Position numbers and translations under genes: made by a program
Notes under the pieces: generated by a model
Seen by the model: only the letters and a program-made list of their open reading frames with translations
The model's database searches: none
What the model was told of the DNA's origin: nothing
Part shown: positions 1-10,525 of the stretch, one piece after another
How positions within the stretch are numbered: position 1 is the stretch's first letter
How the letters are laid out: each line of letters starts with the position of its first letter
Origin: Strigamia acuminata
Taxonomy: Eukaryota > Arthropoda > Chilopoda > Geophilomorpha > Linotaeniidae
DNA: 64,000 nt
Reading direction: 5' to 3'
NCBI GenBank assembly: GCA_949358305.1
Contig: OX442322.1
Location: forward strand, 8,060,001-8,124,000

Positions 1-646
1 TGCAGGAAAAATCCTGCTTGAAATCCCTGCAAAGTGGCCTAACAAGTGTCTGGAAGAACTCACCACTAATGTGTTAAATAACACATGAACAAACCGAATT
101 TATTGTAAAGTTAACATCTATCAAAATACACAGAAAAAGAGAGGAGAAAATTACATATCTTAACCCTAGAAATCTACCTAACAGTCACAGTGTAGTTGCT
201 GCGCAACCTACAACAATCGGAGCAACGAGTGGCAACAATCACTCGCAAGAGGCGAATTGTCCCTCTAGTGACAAAATGATAAAGCGTATACAAGAAAATA
301 CACAGTTTCAAGTATAAAATCATTACAAAAGGCACAAAACCGTAATAAATTAAGACAAAGTGTTTCAAATAAATAAACTAACTTAGGAACTAACAACAGC
401 AACTCTTTGGACGAATCCAAGCAGTAAAACTCCAAAGAATCAAAGAAAAGATGCAAGATTACCTTAAGAAAGACAGCTTAAATCAGGTAATTCACCACTC
501 ACACGTCACAAACTACAAGAAATTCATTTAACCTTTAGCCAACACTTAAGCTGCACTATTAACTAAACACAAACTTAAATTAATGATTAATCAAAGCAAA
601 TCCGCTATTGCGATAGCAAAAATCCATGTTGCGCGTGCTCGCAACA
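1..646. mobile_element. Terminal part of a BEL-like LTR (element F), cut by window start
   Basis: The stretch has no convincing coding sequence and resembles the LTRs of this window in composition. It ends at 646 with GCAACA, the terminus shared by all BEL LTRs here. The last 20 bases form an inverted repeat (TGTTGCG, 6-base loop, CGCAACA). Directly after it, element D resumes in its reverse-transcriptase reading frame, so 646/647 is an insertion boundary. The start of the LTR, its orientation and the rest of the element lie outside the window. It matches none of the other LTR families here by eye. Confidence 0.6.
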
Positions 647-959
647 CAACTATCATCCGTAACACAACCAAATGATCCCATAAGTTTTGCCATGAATATT
701 CATTCTGAAAATATTCGTCGGAAACCCACAAAAATCTTAAGTAATCGCAGTGTTCTAACTTAATCAATACCTGAAGAAAGGCTTGTTTAATGTCCGCTAT
801 CGCAACCACACAGTAAAGTCGGAAACGAACAATTACTGGCACAATGTCCGGATTAAGGCTCGGACCAGGGTATAAGCAGTCGTTTAAAGAAGGAACTCCT
901 TTCTTTGAAGACGACGCGTTAAAAACTACTCTAAACTTCGTTGTATCTCTATCCTCCCA
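647..959 (-). pseudogene. Element D, reverse-transcriptase fragment of a BEL/Pao polyprotein
   Basis: The minus strand encodes about 104 codons of a BEL/Pao reverse transcriptase without a stop. It runs from the EDRDTTKFRVVFNASSSKKG block, through IADIKQAFLQV, to LRMIVV just before the conserved PFGV block. It is cut at its N-terminal side by element B and at its C-terminal side by the F LTR, so no product can be made. The other parts of the same copy are at 16978-16992 and 42311-43439. Its frame is otherwise clean, so D was probably young when it was broken. It is similar to, but clearly diverged from, A, E and I. Confidence 0.85.
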
Positions 960-2422
960 TGTTGCAACTGGCCTGGGCTGGGCCAATTAAGAAACAAAGG
1001 ACCTTCTTTTTGACCGCTGATTTTGTATAGTGGCTTTGAAGATTCAATGTCCATCTGTCAGGCATCCAGAACAGCAGGTACTTTGGAGGAAACAAGGTGT
1101 TTTTACTCCTCACTCATTCTGCTAATAAAATCCACGGGAGTAAAAATAAACATCGTTTAATATCATTGAAAACATGAATAACACAGATACAATGCAGCGC
1201 GAGAGCAGAAACAAAGCAGTTACACTTAAAACAATAAACTATAACAAGTGCAATCACATAAGCATTGTATAAGGACATATGCACTTGAAAGTAAGGAAGC
1301 CTTAGGTCCCTAAAAAAGGGAGGAAATAAACCATCTGATACAAATAGACTACCGTACAGGGCATCAAGTACATTTGCTTAAGCCTAACAACTGAAAACCT
1401 ACATTAAATGTAATAAATCAGTTTTACAATCAATCTTTAGATGCTATATTCAAGAACCCATTAGAAATGCATTAAATCCTAGTAAATATTCATGAAACAC
1501 AAGAAAAAGAATAAATATAGAGGTTTTCTACCAATCAAATTGCAGCTCTACAGTGAGTGCAGTATTTACATCAGAAAGCATTATCATCATGCAATAAAAC
1601 TTAAGACTATTACATTGCTAAATACACAAATGCCCAATTACTCACAAATACCTCATAAAACCCACAAAAAGGTAATTTTAAATACATCTTTACAGAGACA
1701 CTTAAGCCACGCCCACAGCAATGGCGGACAAGGAGAGAGAGATTGCTCATATGAGCACAAAAGCAATCCAATTAACCTTCCAGGACAAGTGAGAGGCATT
1801 TTAAGGTAACAAATTAATTAATAGGCATACAAACAACTAATATAGGTGGTTTTTAATCCGTGACAGGACCTGGAACATTTCTACCAGCTGTCCAGAGGCG
1901 GACACGCATGGGAGGCGATCATTTGCACGCATTTTGGACGTTTTCACACCTGAAACGAGCGGTGTTGAACTCACATGCGCACAATAGACACACAGGACAT
2001 TAAACAAGGTAGGAAAATTGCTAATAAACTGATAAAATGCACTGAATGCATTTAAACATTAATAATAACAGTTGGATCTCTTCCAGTCCACATTTGAATT
2101 GAGCGAGATGCATCCAGCTTGTCGGACTGCTTACACTAATGAACTGGAAATAGATAACACTCAAGAAACAGGTAAAATTTGCACAAAACGTTAATAAGTG
2201 ACAACAAAAACTTACAAAGCAATATTTTGACATTTCAGATAATTAATTCACATGGCAAACGCTTTTATACGGGGAAATATTCAGATAATTGACAAATTCG
2301 AACTCAAACACACAAGAATATTATTAAAAACGTTTTGTCTGTATTTCCAGGAAATTGCCACATGTATAGATTTTCTTCCTAGCCGGTAAACGTTTTGACA
2401 ACTCCATTTGTTGCTAGCAACA
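960..2422 (-). repeat. Element B 3' LTR
   Basis: 1463 bp, matching the copy at 15515-16977 with very few differences (for example G against A within the ACAGTTRGATC stretch near 2057). The end at 2409-2422 is a perfect 14-bp palindrome, TGTTGCTAGCAACA. An ATGGCG site (1721-1726) and a CATGCGCA site (1974-1981) match motifs in the other LTR families. The 105-codon open frame at 1492-1809 lies wholly inside the LTR, is antisense to B and is not considered a gene. Confidence 0.88.
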
Positions 2423-2455
2423 AAGATTGCCGGCCGAAAGAAAGAAACCGACATC
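2423..2455 (-). promoter_or_regulatory. Pre-3' LTR segment of B with GCCGGCAA motif
   Basis: Between the B stop codon and its 3' LTR lie 33 bases. In the element's sense they read pyrimidine-rich sequence, then GGCCGGCAATCTT, then the LTR. No polypurine tract is present. The GCCGGCAA core recurs at the same place in A, C, E, H and I. Confidence 0.5.
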
Positions 2456-3460
2456 CTATGTAATTCTTTGACGTAATAGGTTTGAAATCCATTCAGGTAT
2501 TCTTTTACCAACAGCGACCAAGCTTAACTTGACCAGTGTATTTATCATCTGTTTCTGTTTCAGTGGATCTTTTGAATAGAAACCATAGTCTTGATGAGTG
2601 AAAGAAAATTTCTGATTTTTGCCTACAAACGACTTCATCTTTGTGCAAGGCGATCTATATCGATACTTAGGACGACGTGCATCTGCTTCCTTTACCAATT
2701 CGATTTCTGCGCCAACATTTCGATCTTGTTTGATAATAGTTTGACTCAAAACGTCTCTTGTATTTCTGAATAGTAAAGGTTTTTTGTCTATTTTCAGCAA
2801 CTCGAGAAGCTTTTCCTTTTTTCCCAAGAACATTGGGCCTTTAATCGATTGAATTTCCTCTAGATTACTTCGAATCGAGCCCCAGAAATTTAAAAAGTCC
2901 GGGTGGGATAACCTTACACTCCAATTCCGAGTCCAACTCTTCTCCACACGGTAACGAGGAATATTTTCCCGGCCGAAAGAACCAAGTAGCCAGCTCTTGA
3001 CTGCATTTCCAGATCCTTTCTTTCGAGAAAGCATGGTCTTTGATGATTTGGGAAGGTTTGAGTTGACTGTGCAGAAACAACTTGACTTTTCATCTGAAAT
3101 TTGACTCAACTTCTTGCGATGGACGACTTCCGATGCTTGAGTTGCGATTAGGACCGGATTTTTTGATTTGTTCCGGATAATTTGGCCTTGTTCTACCGAG
3201 AGACACGATACAGCTGCGCTAGTATCCGAATATTCATCCAAATCGTGGTTTGTGTTTCCAATCGAACCATTGGCAATCCAACCAAATATCGTGCGAGACA
3301 AACCAAATGTTTTGCTAATTCGTTTTCTTCCACAGAGAGCAACTTTCCAAAAGTTGTCACCTCCTATTAGGAAGTCAATTTCATCCGTGACTGACGGATG
3401 CGGTTCAGCTAATTCCAATCCAAACGCCAATATTTTCTTGATAGTTTCGGCGTTTGTCAG
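2456..3460 (-). CDS. Element B ORF, 3' half: end of protease region plus unknown basic tail
   Basis: The frame continues the B gag-protease ORF from the far side of element A. The first 60 or so residues align with the end of the BEL protease region (FGLELAE, then IFGW and GNT), as in A, E and D. After that, about 260 residues match nothing I recognise. They are rich in Lys, Arg and Ser, with no YXDD-type motif, no RNase H aspartates and no integrase zinc or DDE motifs. The stop lies 33 bases before the 3' LTR, so the tail fills the space where pol should be. It could be a new domain, captured sequence or a scrambled remnant. There is no internal stop, which is unexpected for decayed sequence. 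Confidence 0.65.
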   Translation of the reverse strand: MTNAETIKKILAFGLELAEPHPSVTDEIDFLIGGDNFWKVALCGRKRISKTFGLSRTIFGWIANGSIGNTNHDLDEYSDTSAAVSCLSVEQGQIIRNKSKNPVLIATQASEVVHRKKLSQISDEKSSCFCTVNSNLPKSSKTMLSRKKGSGNAVKSWLLGSFGRENIPRYRVEKSWTRNWSVRLSHPDFLNFWGSIRSNLEEIQSIKGPMFLGKKEKLLELLKIDKKPLLFRNTRDVLSQTIIKQDRNVGAEIELVKEADARRPKYRYRSPCTKMKSFVGKNQKFSFTHQDYGFYSKDPLKQKQMINTLVKLSLVAVGKRIPEWISNLLRQRIT

Positions 3461-5018
3461 TGTTGCGGTCTGTCAACACCAAACAGCTAGGAATGGGGTC
3501 GGGGCTATTTGAATTTCCCGCTTCTAAAAACTCAAGTGATCGTATTGTTAAATTCGTACGAAAACCGCGCTGAGAACACAAATCCGCACTGAAAACTATT
3601 GTTGAATGCATGGAGCATTGATGGGAACACCGTTGATTAATATCCAATGGAGTGCTGAATCAATGGCTAATCCAGGGAAAGGCTTAACTACTCGCGCCAC
3701 ATTGCTTAAATAACATGAAACGGGAGTAAAATTAAAAACAACTTCTTTAATCTAAGTTAAACAGAAGAGTGAGGAAAATACATCAATTACATTGGTTCTT
3801 TTGGAACCGCACATGCGCAGTAACCATTACGGCACGCGCCAAGCCGATAGCGGCGAAATACAGATACACAAGAAACTCCGTTGTCATAGCAACGGAGGAA
3901 ACGAAATCACAGCAAAGTTGTAGTTACATAAAAACTGCACGAAATAAAGATTGTGACATACCAAAATGATCACAAGAATGCAGTGAATAAAAAAGCTAAT
4001 CATAACGATTCGATCTGAAAAGTAAAACAATGCAAACGGAGCGAAAACAATGATCGTCAAGCAGACGATCGAGACAACCAATCAGCGTCAAGCAAAATGA
4101 TGCAATCAAAACATTTGAAATCCGAACGGAATAAAAATGCAAAAATAGCAAAGAATACAGGTGAAAACACTTCGAAATGAAATAGTAAATGCAGATTATA
4201 AGAATATAAAATACAAAAATAACGGTTACATTGTGTAATCGTCGCTTGGGACAAACATGGCGACCGGTGAACATAACATAGGTATTGGATCAAACATGGC
4301 GTCCGGCGAACATTGCAAAAGCGTCAAAACAATTCGAAATTGGAATATAAAGCACTTAATGTAAATATCAAATAAAGTATCTAATAAAATACAAGAATAA
4401 TTATTAATTCTCATCACAAAATACTAAATGAATAAACACAAGTTTAATAAATACGAAAATGTTGATCGAGCCGAACATTCTCGGCTACGCTTTTACGGCA
4501 GCCGACAACGAACGTTCGAAACAACCGATCGAAGCATTTTGGGCAGTTCTAATGCATCCAGAAAGAAAGATCAGACTCGAATTAGTCTGAAACAGTAATA
4601 AAACAAACTCCAAATGAGTTTTAAAACACTAAACGAAAGGTTAGAAGACGGAAGCAAAAGTCCGCTAGGAACCGAAAAATGACGTATCGAGCATCGCAAA
4701 TGTATGCCAGAAAACGAAGAAAACACTAGAACTGCACGCAAAAAACACAAAATCAGGGAAAATTAATAGAAAGGTTCAAAAATGCACTCAAAAAGACATG
4801 AATAAAATAATAGCAAGGTATTAACACTACATTAAAGCGAAAAGTGACAATAAAAAACAATGAAAAACATTTAATAAGTCAAAATTCCTGTAAAGTGAAA
4901 AATATCAATTAATTATGAAAAATAAAACACTAAAGGAAAATTAAACAAATCAAAGCAAATTAGTAATATTTATTTACACAATCTCAGCACAACAATTCTT
5001 CCACGCTGTCTTGCAACA
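3461..5018 (-). repeat. Element A 3' LTR
   Basis: 1558 bp, TGTTGCGG at the low end and TTGCAACA at the high end. Contained signals: a GGTTC-loop-GAACC hairpin at 3794-3808, CATGCGCA at about 3812-3819, an 8-bp stem hairpin (CTCCGTTG at 3876-3883, CAACGGAG at 3890-3897) and two ATGGCG sites at 4257-4262 and 4296-4301. No TATA box is convincing. Short open frames inside are coincidental. Confidence 0.92.
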
Positions 5019-5071
5019 GCGAATTGCCGGCGAGAGAACAGAGAAGAGAAAACACAACGAGCTCAAACAAA
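5019..5071 (-). promoter_or_regulatory. Pre-3' LTR segment of A: pyrimidine-rich plus CGCCGGCAATTCGC
   Basis: In sense orientation this reads a TTTTCTCTTCTCTGTTCTCT tract and then CGCCGGCAATTCGC directly before the 3' LTR. A polypurine tract, the usual plus-strand primer, is absent. The same arrangement occurs in C, E, H and I. Confidence 0.5.
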
Positions 5072-8000
5072 TCAGTCCAGTTCAAGAGCTCTCACATGCT
5101 TAACTGATCTTTTCAGTTCACGTCCATCTGGAAGCACTACTTTAATGACTCGAGTAAAACCATCCTCACCTGGAAAAATCTCCTTTATCCGGGCAAGTGG
5201 CCAAAAATAGGGATTTGTTCCTATTTTTTCTAACAACACGATCTGATTCACTTTGGGGTTTTTGAAATTTTTATCGCCTTTGGTCTCGTAAAAATTTCGC
5301 AATTGCATAAGGTAACTTTTTCTCCACACTCTCCAAAATTCCCAAATGAACTGTCTTCGTTTAATGTCTAATTTTCTTAAATCTGTCTTTTTGATGGCAC
5401 TCAATTTTTTGTTTATAAGGTATTTTGGTAAACCACCGGTTAAAAAATTTTCAGGCGCCAAAATTCTGCCTCCATCAACACTGTCGGGAACGTAGGATAA
5501 AGGGCTTGAATTTAATACGGAACTAATTTCCAAAGCTAAAGTTTGAAGAGTCTCCAAATCAACGGTATATCGAAGCAAAGTTTTTCGAAGTTTATCTTTA
5601 ACTGAACGGACAAGGCGTTCCCATGCCCCTCCCATCCAGGGGGACAGTGGTGGAATAAAAGTCCATAACACTCTTTTTTCAGATAGGAAAGTCTGTATGT
5701 CCTTGTGACCAATGAGCTTGCCCCATGATTGTAACTCCACACTACCACGTTCGAATGTTTTGCTATTATCTGAGAATATTTTGGCAGGATAGCCAAAACG
5801 AGCTCCAAATCGTCGCATTGCTAACAAAAACTTGGGAACAGAAAGATCTTCGGACACTTCTAAGTGCAAGCTTCTTGTCACCATGCACGTGAATAAAAGA
5901 ATATAAACCTTTTTTCGTTCCTTTTTGTTGTTGCCAACATAAATGGGTCCAAGATGATCAATTCCAGTGTGTTGGAATGGAGCCGCTGGAGTTACGCGTT
6001 CAGTGGGAAGGTCACCAGTAGAAGAGTTATTTCTCGCAAGTTTAGCACGTCTGCAAATTGCACACTCTCGAATCACTGTCTGAATTGTTTTTCTTCCTCT
6101 TAAGATCCAAAATTGTTCACGCAAGTGATATAGGGTTTCACTAATATCACCGTGAAGTAGTTCTAGATGTGCTTTTCTGATCAACAGTCGTGTTATCCAA
6201 CTATCGTAATGCAAAATAATGGGATAGACTTCATCAAATGTCAACAAAGATTTTTTCAAACGGCTTCGAAGTCTCAGTAATCCGTTTTCGTCAATAAAGA
6301 GCTCAAAATTCTTTAAAGTGGAATGTTTGCTTAATTCCTTTTTGTTTTTCACATCCTCAACTTCCTCCAAAAAATGCAATTTCTGCGAAAGTTTTAGGAT
6401 CTTCAGTTGGTTTGCCTCCAACTCGAGTGGCGAGAGGGGCTCACCGCGAACAAGTTGACTTTTCCATCTCATTATGTAGGAAAACACTCTCAAAAATCGG
6501 TTGTAATTGCTAAAACGTCGGAAAAATTTGTAAATAAAATTCTCTTTTACTTGAATAGTCATAACAATTAATTTTCTTTCTTCATCGGGTGGGTTTTCCT
6601 GTATAACTTCCTTCTTTTCCAGTTTTGAAACATCAACTCCGTCCCACCAAAGTTTACTGTTCATCAATGTTTTTGAGTTGTGTGGACGGGTCAATAAGTC
6701 AGCTGGGTTGAATTCGGTTGGCACATGAGACCATTGCTCAGGCTTGGAAAAGGAAATAATTTCCTGAACTCGGTTTGAGACATACGGTTTCCAAACATTT
6801 TTTTCAGAATTAATCCAGGCGAGTGTGATAGTGGAGTCCGAGTAGTAACGAACTTCAGTGACGGGGTATCCAGGAAGAAAGTTCTCGAGCAGATATTTTG
6901 TCATTCTGACTCCAACCACTGCTGCTGTTAATTCGAGTCGAGGAAGAGTAACCTTTTTGGCCGGCGCAATTCGGCATTTACTTAACAACAATGTTCTTTT
7001 GCCCTCCACGTTGACGACAAAAATCGTGCAGCCAAATGCTTTTGTGCTGGCGTCACAAAAAACTTCTAGGGTTATTTCCTGACCTGAATAAGTATTTAAC
7101 CAACGTTGAACTTTTAGTTCCTTGAGTTGTTGGATGTCGGAATTCCATTCTTCAATTTCTTTTTTCTCTGAATCAAGAATCTTTTCATCCCATTTTTTCG
7201 TCCGAGCCCAGATCGCTTGAATGAGCAATTTCATTTGCAGAATCACAGGAGCCAAGAGTCCCATGGGATCAAAAATTGAAGCTAAAAATGAGACAACTTC
7301 TCGCTTTGTAATCGGAATTTTTTCAATTTTCGGTATTTTAAACATTATCATGTCCTTTTCTGTGTCCCACAGTATGCCGAGCATTTTAATGATTCCAAGA
7401 CTAGAAAATTCCTCGCCCCGCATGTGGAATCCCTCTTTTTTCAAGTTCTCGAAGACGTCTTTACTGCAAGTCGCCCACTTCACAAGGGGAAGTTTTCCGC
7501 TGTCTAAAATCATTTTTAATCTCTCGCAATGTGTCGTCGTGTCGGCTGGAAAATCTCCTCCAGATGTTAAGTCATCCATAAAAATTCCATCATCTAGCGC
7601 ATCAACTTCTTTTGCGTGTGTTTTCTCGAATTGTTTTGCATGTTTTCGAATGGTGGCGCATAGGAGGAATGGTGAGGAAATAACACCAAAGGGCACGACG
7701 ATCATTCTCAGGATCATAATGTTGTTCCACAGGTTTTGCCACGAATAAGGCTGCTTAAAATAATCACGAGCCACCCACAGAAAGCGTAAAAAGTTTCTTT
7801 GAGTCGGGTTGATCATAACCTGCAGAAATGCCTGCTTGATATCCGCTATTATCGGGATGCAATATAGACGAAATCTCACAACAACAAGAATTAAGTCAGG
7901 GTTGAGGGAAGGTCCCGGAAACAAACAGTCATTGAGGGAAAGTTTTCCCTTCTTGGATGAAGACGCGTTAAACACGACTCTAAATTTGGAAGTATCTCGA

Positions 8001-10306
8001 TCCTCTTTTATGACGGGGTGGTGAGGTATATTATATATCCCCTTCTTGAGAAAACGTTCCTCCTTTGGGACTTCCTCCGCGTGATTTTCCTCGATGTACT
8101 GCCACATTGAGTCGTCGTAACGTTTTTTATAGTCCTCATTTGCATCGATTCGTTTAAGCGTGTTGGCTAATTGGTTCATGGCGAGTTCCCAGTTGGATTC
8201 TAAGTCAGTTTCTTGTCCATTAAAGGGAAGCATCACTTCATATCTTCCGTCGTCAAGACGTTTCGTTGTGGCTTCAAAGCGATCTCTTGTGAAATCGGAT
8301 TCTTTTTCACCAGCATTTATACCAATTGCCTCCAAATTCCACAATTTGTCCAACTTCTCATTTATGTCAACGTTGCAAGTGTTGCAACACGTGGTTAAGT
8401 CTGCTTCATCATCAAACAAATCTGTGTTTCCTGCCGCTCCTGTCAAAACCCATCCAAATAAAGTGTTGATTAGTCCAAGGTCGGCGTTGACTTTTTTCTT
8501 GCCATCCTTAACGACCTTCCACCACACGTCGACTCCTAAAAGAATGTCTATTTGGGAAGTCTTCGCGGGTAGGTCTTCAGCAAGTTCCAGATTCAATTTT
8601 TTCACTTTGTCTATTACCGACGCATTTAAAATGCCCTGTACTTTTGGCAAATTCTCAACTGAAAGCATCGACAATTTCAAGTCCTGATTGTCATTCTTGC
8701 TTTGCAAAATAACATTAAACACGTCATAGTCTGTGGCAGCAGGCTTTGAGTCGTTGAACCGTTGCGTGGTTGCAGAAATACTGCCGCACTTTGTCAATTT
8801 CAGTCTATGCACAAGTTCTGTCGTAATGAATGATCGGTGGCTTCCTGGGTCGATCATTCCTCTGATGTTGTGGGATCCTCCATTTTTGGTTTTGAGGTTC
8901 GCAGTAAATATCATTAATTGAAGAGTCGCGGAGATCGCGCACGAGACGTGTGTTGTCACTTGTGACTCCTTGGGCTTCTCGACAACGCTTGATGAATTCT
9001 TCACATCTGACTTTTTGCAAATTGTGGAGTGGTGTCTTCCTCCACAATGTTTGCAGGAAAACTTCACTTTACAGTCCCCGACGCGATGGCCAGTTCTAAA
9101 ACAATTGAAGCAAAGTCTATTCTTTTTGATGATTTCAATCTTCGCATTAACTTCGAATTCCTTTTTGCATGAACCATTTAAATGGTCTTCTTCACAAAAA
9201 ATACATTTGATGGTCTTCGAGTTGGAAGATTTGTTGTCTTGTTTGGACTCTCCGGACTTCACTTTAGCATTTGATTGCGGCTTAGAATCTTGAGTCGCAG
9301 CACACGTGGTCATGGAACCCTTTTGCTTGCTTTTTTCGACTTCAGTTTTATCCTTCTTCACTTTTTCAGAATGAGAAGAATTGTCAGTTCTTTCCGCCAT
9401 AGCTACTTCTTTCAAGAAAAAGTCAAGTAGTGTCATAATGTTTTTGTTTTGAATTCCATGCACCTGATAAAAACGCAATGCCATTTGAGTTGGAAATTTG
9501 CTAATAATATCCGGCATGAGAAAAGCACCTGAAGTTTGTATGGGTATTTTCAACTGCTCAAGGAGTCTGACGGTCGAAGAAATTTTGGTTAAATTTGTTC
9601 TTAACGCTTTAGTTGGATAGACACTCGTAACAATTTTCATTTCTCTAATTGATCTGATGAGGGCAGTTTGCTGTGCGTCCTCATCCCCGTAGTTTCTCTC
9701 CAACTCTTCACGAGCCAAATGGTATGATTCCTCGATCAAGGGAAAAGTTGAAATCAAAGTGGCTGCTTCACCAACACACATTGTCTGTAGATATTGAAGC
9801 TTCTCCACGTCGCTCAAGTCTGGGTCCTTATGTACTGAAGTTTCAAAGTTACTTTTGAAAGTCTTGTATTTCAAAATGTCCCCATCGAACTTCACAGACT
9901 CCAATTTTGGCAACTTCTGGATTTTTCGGAAAGAAGCATTCATTGTCGTATGACCGCCAGATGCAGTTGACATATTTAGTCGTCCTCCCAGTGTAGGAAG
10001 GGACCGTTTCGATACTTCCCAACGTCCGCGGAGAAGATCCACTCTTGTTTGTACTGCTTCGAGTTTTTCAATGGCTTCAAGATAAAATCCATGTTCAGAA
10101 TGTATTTGAAGATCATTGAGTTCATTGACAGCACGTGTCTCTCGAATATTTGCTGTAGATAGCAGCGCCTCCAACTCTCCCGGGTCGCTGGTCTGCTCCG
10201 ATACAGTCAGCAAAGCGGAGAGTGAAGTGAGTAGCGCTTCCCATTTTGTCTCCAGAATTTCGAGTTGTTCTGGAGTGATCATGTTTTGCACGGAAGGATC
10301 TGCCAT
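5072..10306 (-). CDS. BEL/Pao gag-pol polyprotein, element A (intact, 1744 aa)
   Basis: A single ORF encodes all replication functions of the element. Order: DUF1759-type gag (about residues 120-300), three zinc knuckles (CIFCEEDH..., CFNCFRTGHRVGDC, CKHCGGRHH; about 367-430), aspartic protease with active-site D486 in DPGS, reverse transcriptase with FMDD (D911, D912), RNase H (LEVFCDAS), integrase with an HHCC finger (CAICRRAK) and D1450, D1513 and E1563, and a DUF5641-type C-terminus. The ATG at 10306 has A at -3 and G at +4, and sits just after a GAGAGGAGAGA stretch. Odd points are DPGS instead of D-S/T-G in the protease and an Arg to Ser change in the usually conserved NSRPL motif after the integrase glutamate. 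Length is normal for the family. Cellular action is expected in cytoplasmic particles, then the nucleus. Confidence 0.96.
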   Translation of the reverse strand: MADPSVQNMITPEQLEILETKWEALLTSLSALLTVSEQTSDPGELEALLSTANIRETRAVNELNDLQIHSEHGFYLEAIEKLEAVQTRVDLLRGRWEVSKRSLPTLGGRLNMSTASGGHTTMNASFRKIQKLPKLESVKFDGDILKYKTFKSNFETSVHKDPDLSDVEKLQYLQTMCVGEAATLISTFPLIEESYHLAREELERNYGDEDAQQTALIRSIREMKIVTSVYPTKALRTNLTKISSTVRLLEQLKIPIQTSGAFLMPDIISKFPTQMALRFYQVHGIQNKNIMTLLDFFLKEVAMAERTDNSSHSEKVKKDKTEVEKSKQKGSMTTCAATQDSKPQSNAKVKSGESKQDNKSSNSKTIKCIFCEEDHLNGSCKKEFEVNAKIEIIKKNRLCFNCFRTGHRVGDCKVKFSCKHCGGRHHSTICKKSDVKNSSSVVEKPKESQVTTHVSCAISATLQLMIFTANLKTKNGGSHNIRGMIDPGSHRSFITTELVHRLKLTKCGSISATTQRFNDSKPAATDYDVFNVILQSKNDNQDLKLSMLSVENLPKVQGILNASVIDKVKKLNLELAEDLPAKTSQIDILLGVDVWWKVVKDGKKKVNADLGLINTLFGWVLTGAAGNTDLFDDEADLTTCCNTCNVDINEKLDKLWNLEAIGINAGEKESDFTRDRFEATTKRLDDGRYEVMLPFNGQETDLESNWELAMNQLANTLKRIDANEDYKKRYDDSMWQYIEENHAEEVPKEERFLKKGIYNIPHHPVIKEDRDTSKFRVVFNASSSKKGKLSLNDCLFPGPSLNPDLILVVVRFRLYCIPIIADIKQAFLQVMINPTQRNFLRFLWVARDYFKQPYSWQNLWNNIMILRMIVVPFGVISSPFLLCATIRKHAKQFEKTHAKEVDALDDGIFMDDLTSGGDFPADTTTHCERLKMILDSGKLPLVKWATCSKDVFENLKKEGFHMRGEEFSSLGIIKMLGILWDTEKDMIMFKIPKIEKIPITKREVVSFLASIFDPMGLLAPVILQMKLLIQAIWARTKKWDEKILDSEKKEIEEWNSDIQQLKELKVQRWLNTYSGQEITLEVFCDASTKAFGCTIFVVNVEGKRTLLLSKCRIAPAKKVTLPRLELTAAVVGVRMTKYLLENFLPGYPVTEVRYYSDSTITLAWINSEKNVWKPYVSNRVQEIISFSKPEQWSHVPTEFNPADLLTRPHNSKTLMNSKLWWDGVDVSKLEKKEVIQENPPDEERKLIVMTIQVKENFIYKFFRRFSNYNRFLRVFSYIMRWKSQLVRGEPLSPLELEANQLKILKLSQKLHFLEEVEDVKNKKELSKHSTLKNFELFIDENGLLRLRSRLKKSLLTFDEVYPIILHYDSWITRLLIRKAHLELLHGDISETLYHLREQFWILRGRKTIQTVIRECAICRRAKLARNNSSTGDLPTERVTPAAPFQHTGIDHLGPIYVGNNKKERKKVYILLFTCMVTRSLHLEVSEDLSVPKFLLAMRRFGARFGYPAKIFSDNSKTFERGSVELQSWGKLIGHKDIQTFLSEKRVLWTFIPPLSPWMGGAWERLVRSVKDKLRKTLLRYTVDLETLQTLALEISSVLNSSPLSYVPDSVDGGRILAPENFLTGGLPKYLINKKLSAIKKTDLRKLDIKRRQFIWEFWRVWRKSYLMQLRNFYETKGDKNFKNPKVNQIVLLEKIGTNPYFWPLARIKEIFPGEDGFTRVIKVVLPDGRELKRSVKHVRALELD

Positions 10307-10525
10307 GTTTTCTCTCCTCTCACAAATTCACGGCTGCAAATTGCGAAAAGGAAGATAAAATCTCGTTTGACAAAAAACACTTCGCTTTCAATTTTTAAAA
10401 GAATAAAATTTTCAATTTTATCCCCCAAAAAATACACAGAATTTTTTCAACGTTTAATTGCCCAAATGACAAAAAATCAATTGAAAAATGCACAAGAATA
10501 TCGAGTGTTTTAACAATCTAGGATG

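Noticed and set aside
1492-1809. 105-codon open frame (again at 16047-16364)
   Set aside because: It lies inside the two B LTRs, antisense to the element, and is duplicated only because the LTRs are. No domain is recognisable.
7221-7748. 175-codon frames antisense to BEL pol (also 8160-8687, 36637-37164, 37576-38103)
   Set aside because: Shadows of the polyprotein in the opposite strand; conserved only because the sense protein is.
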